Under the pieces are notes generated by a model, which worked only from the letters and a program-made list of their open reading frames with translations, was not told the origin of the DNA and did not search any database. DNA of 64,000 nucleotides. Origin: Olsenella profusa DSM 13989. Lineage in GTDB: Bacteria > Actinomycetota > Coriobacteriia > Coriobacteriales > Atopobiaceae. Numbering within the stretch: position 1 is the first letter of the stretch; each line of letters begins with the position of its first letter. Of the stretch, positions 62,993 to 64,000 are shown piece by piece. Made by a program: the position numbers and the translations under genes. The stretch lies in the NCBI RefSeq assembly GCF_030811115.1, contig NZ_JAUSQK010000001.1:124001-188000 (forward strand), in the 5' to 3' direction.

Positions 62993-64000
<1,008 letters not shown>

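Overview
The window is GC-rich and gene-dense. Its gene content (polA-rnhA, rpsA, a zinc-ribbon membrane protein, coaE and a lytic transglycosylase close together, hisS-aspS, PEP carboxylase, cellobiose-type PTS genes, type III glutamine synthetase) fits an anaerobic or fermentative actinobacterium of the class Coriobacteriia, perhaps near Olsenella/Atopobium. That placement is an inference from gene content and codon style. No rRNA, tRNA or CRISPR array was found.

Layout. 1-3.7 kb: FabH end with its MarR-type regulator and operator, then an amino-acid ABC transporter behind a long structured leader. 4.2-14.1 kb: methionine aminopeptidase with a SEC-C tail, PEP carboxylase, a flippase, a glutaredoxin, AspRS and HisRS. 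14.3-20.1 kb: a complete five-gene oligopeptide ABC operon. 20.8-28.4 kb: an AAA/DUF4143 ATPase with a palindromic operator, an epimerase gene broken by an amber codon, AsnRS, a Fur-family regulator, fRMsr, a TrpF homologue lacking the usual catalytic residues, and a NudC-like hydrolase. 28.4-37.0 kb: a polymorphic-toxin island with an LXG-RHS protein ending in an amidase-like tip, four related membrane-anchored putative immunity proteins, two small helical type VII partner proteins, a perfect 560-bp direct duplication and several relics. 37.2-47.5 kb: beta-glucoside/cellobiose utilisation (EIIA-Glc, two RpiR regulators, two GH1 6-phospho-beta-glucosidases, EIIA-EIIB-small membrane protein-EIIC) and Ogt. 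47.6-55.8 kb: housekeeping block (transglycosylase, CoaE, S1, HAD, FeoB-associated/HMA protein, RNase HI, Pol I). 55.8-64 kb: an AbiEi/DUF559-like gene between two almost identical repeat elements, a decayed zinc-ribbon gene, glutamine synthetase III, an mntP relic, a phospholipase C-like protein, and the 3' part of ligA.

Two things stand out. The toxin island looks assembled by tandem duplication and tip exchange: the AT-rich amidase tip and the adjacent immunity gene differ in base composition from everything around them, and the toxin is presently split by a one-base frameshift. Second, a family of intergenic elements recurs at about 10.4, 51.1, 56.0 and 57.3 kb. Each has TGTGGGTGC units in one orientation (at 20-21 bp spacing where there are several), a hairpin core, and then inverted units, two of them 20 bp apart in the three better copies; two almost identical copies bracket the AbiEi-like gene. 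Other intergenic regions carry unrelated structured or periodic repeats (5.3, 12.6 and 20.5 kb). Several genes are broken (epimerase, zinc-ribbon protein, mntP, a bgl relic), so either this region is decaying or the assembly has some indel errors.
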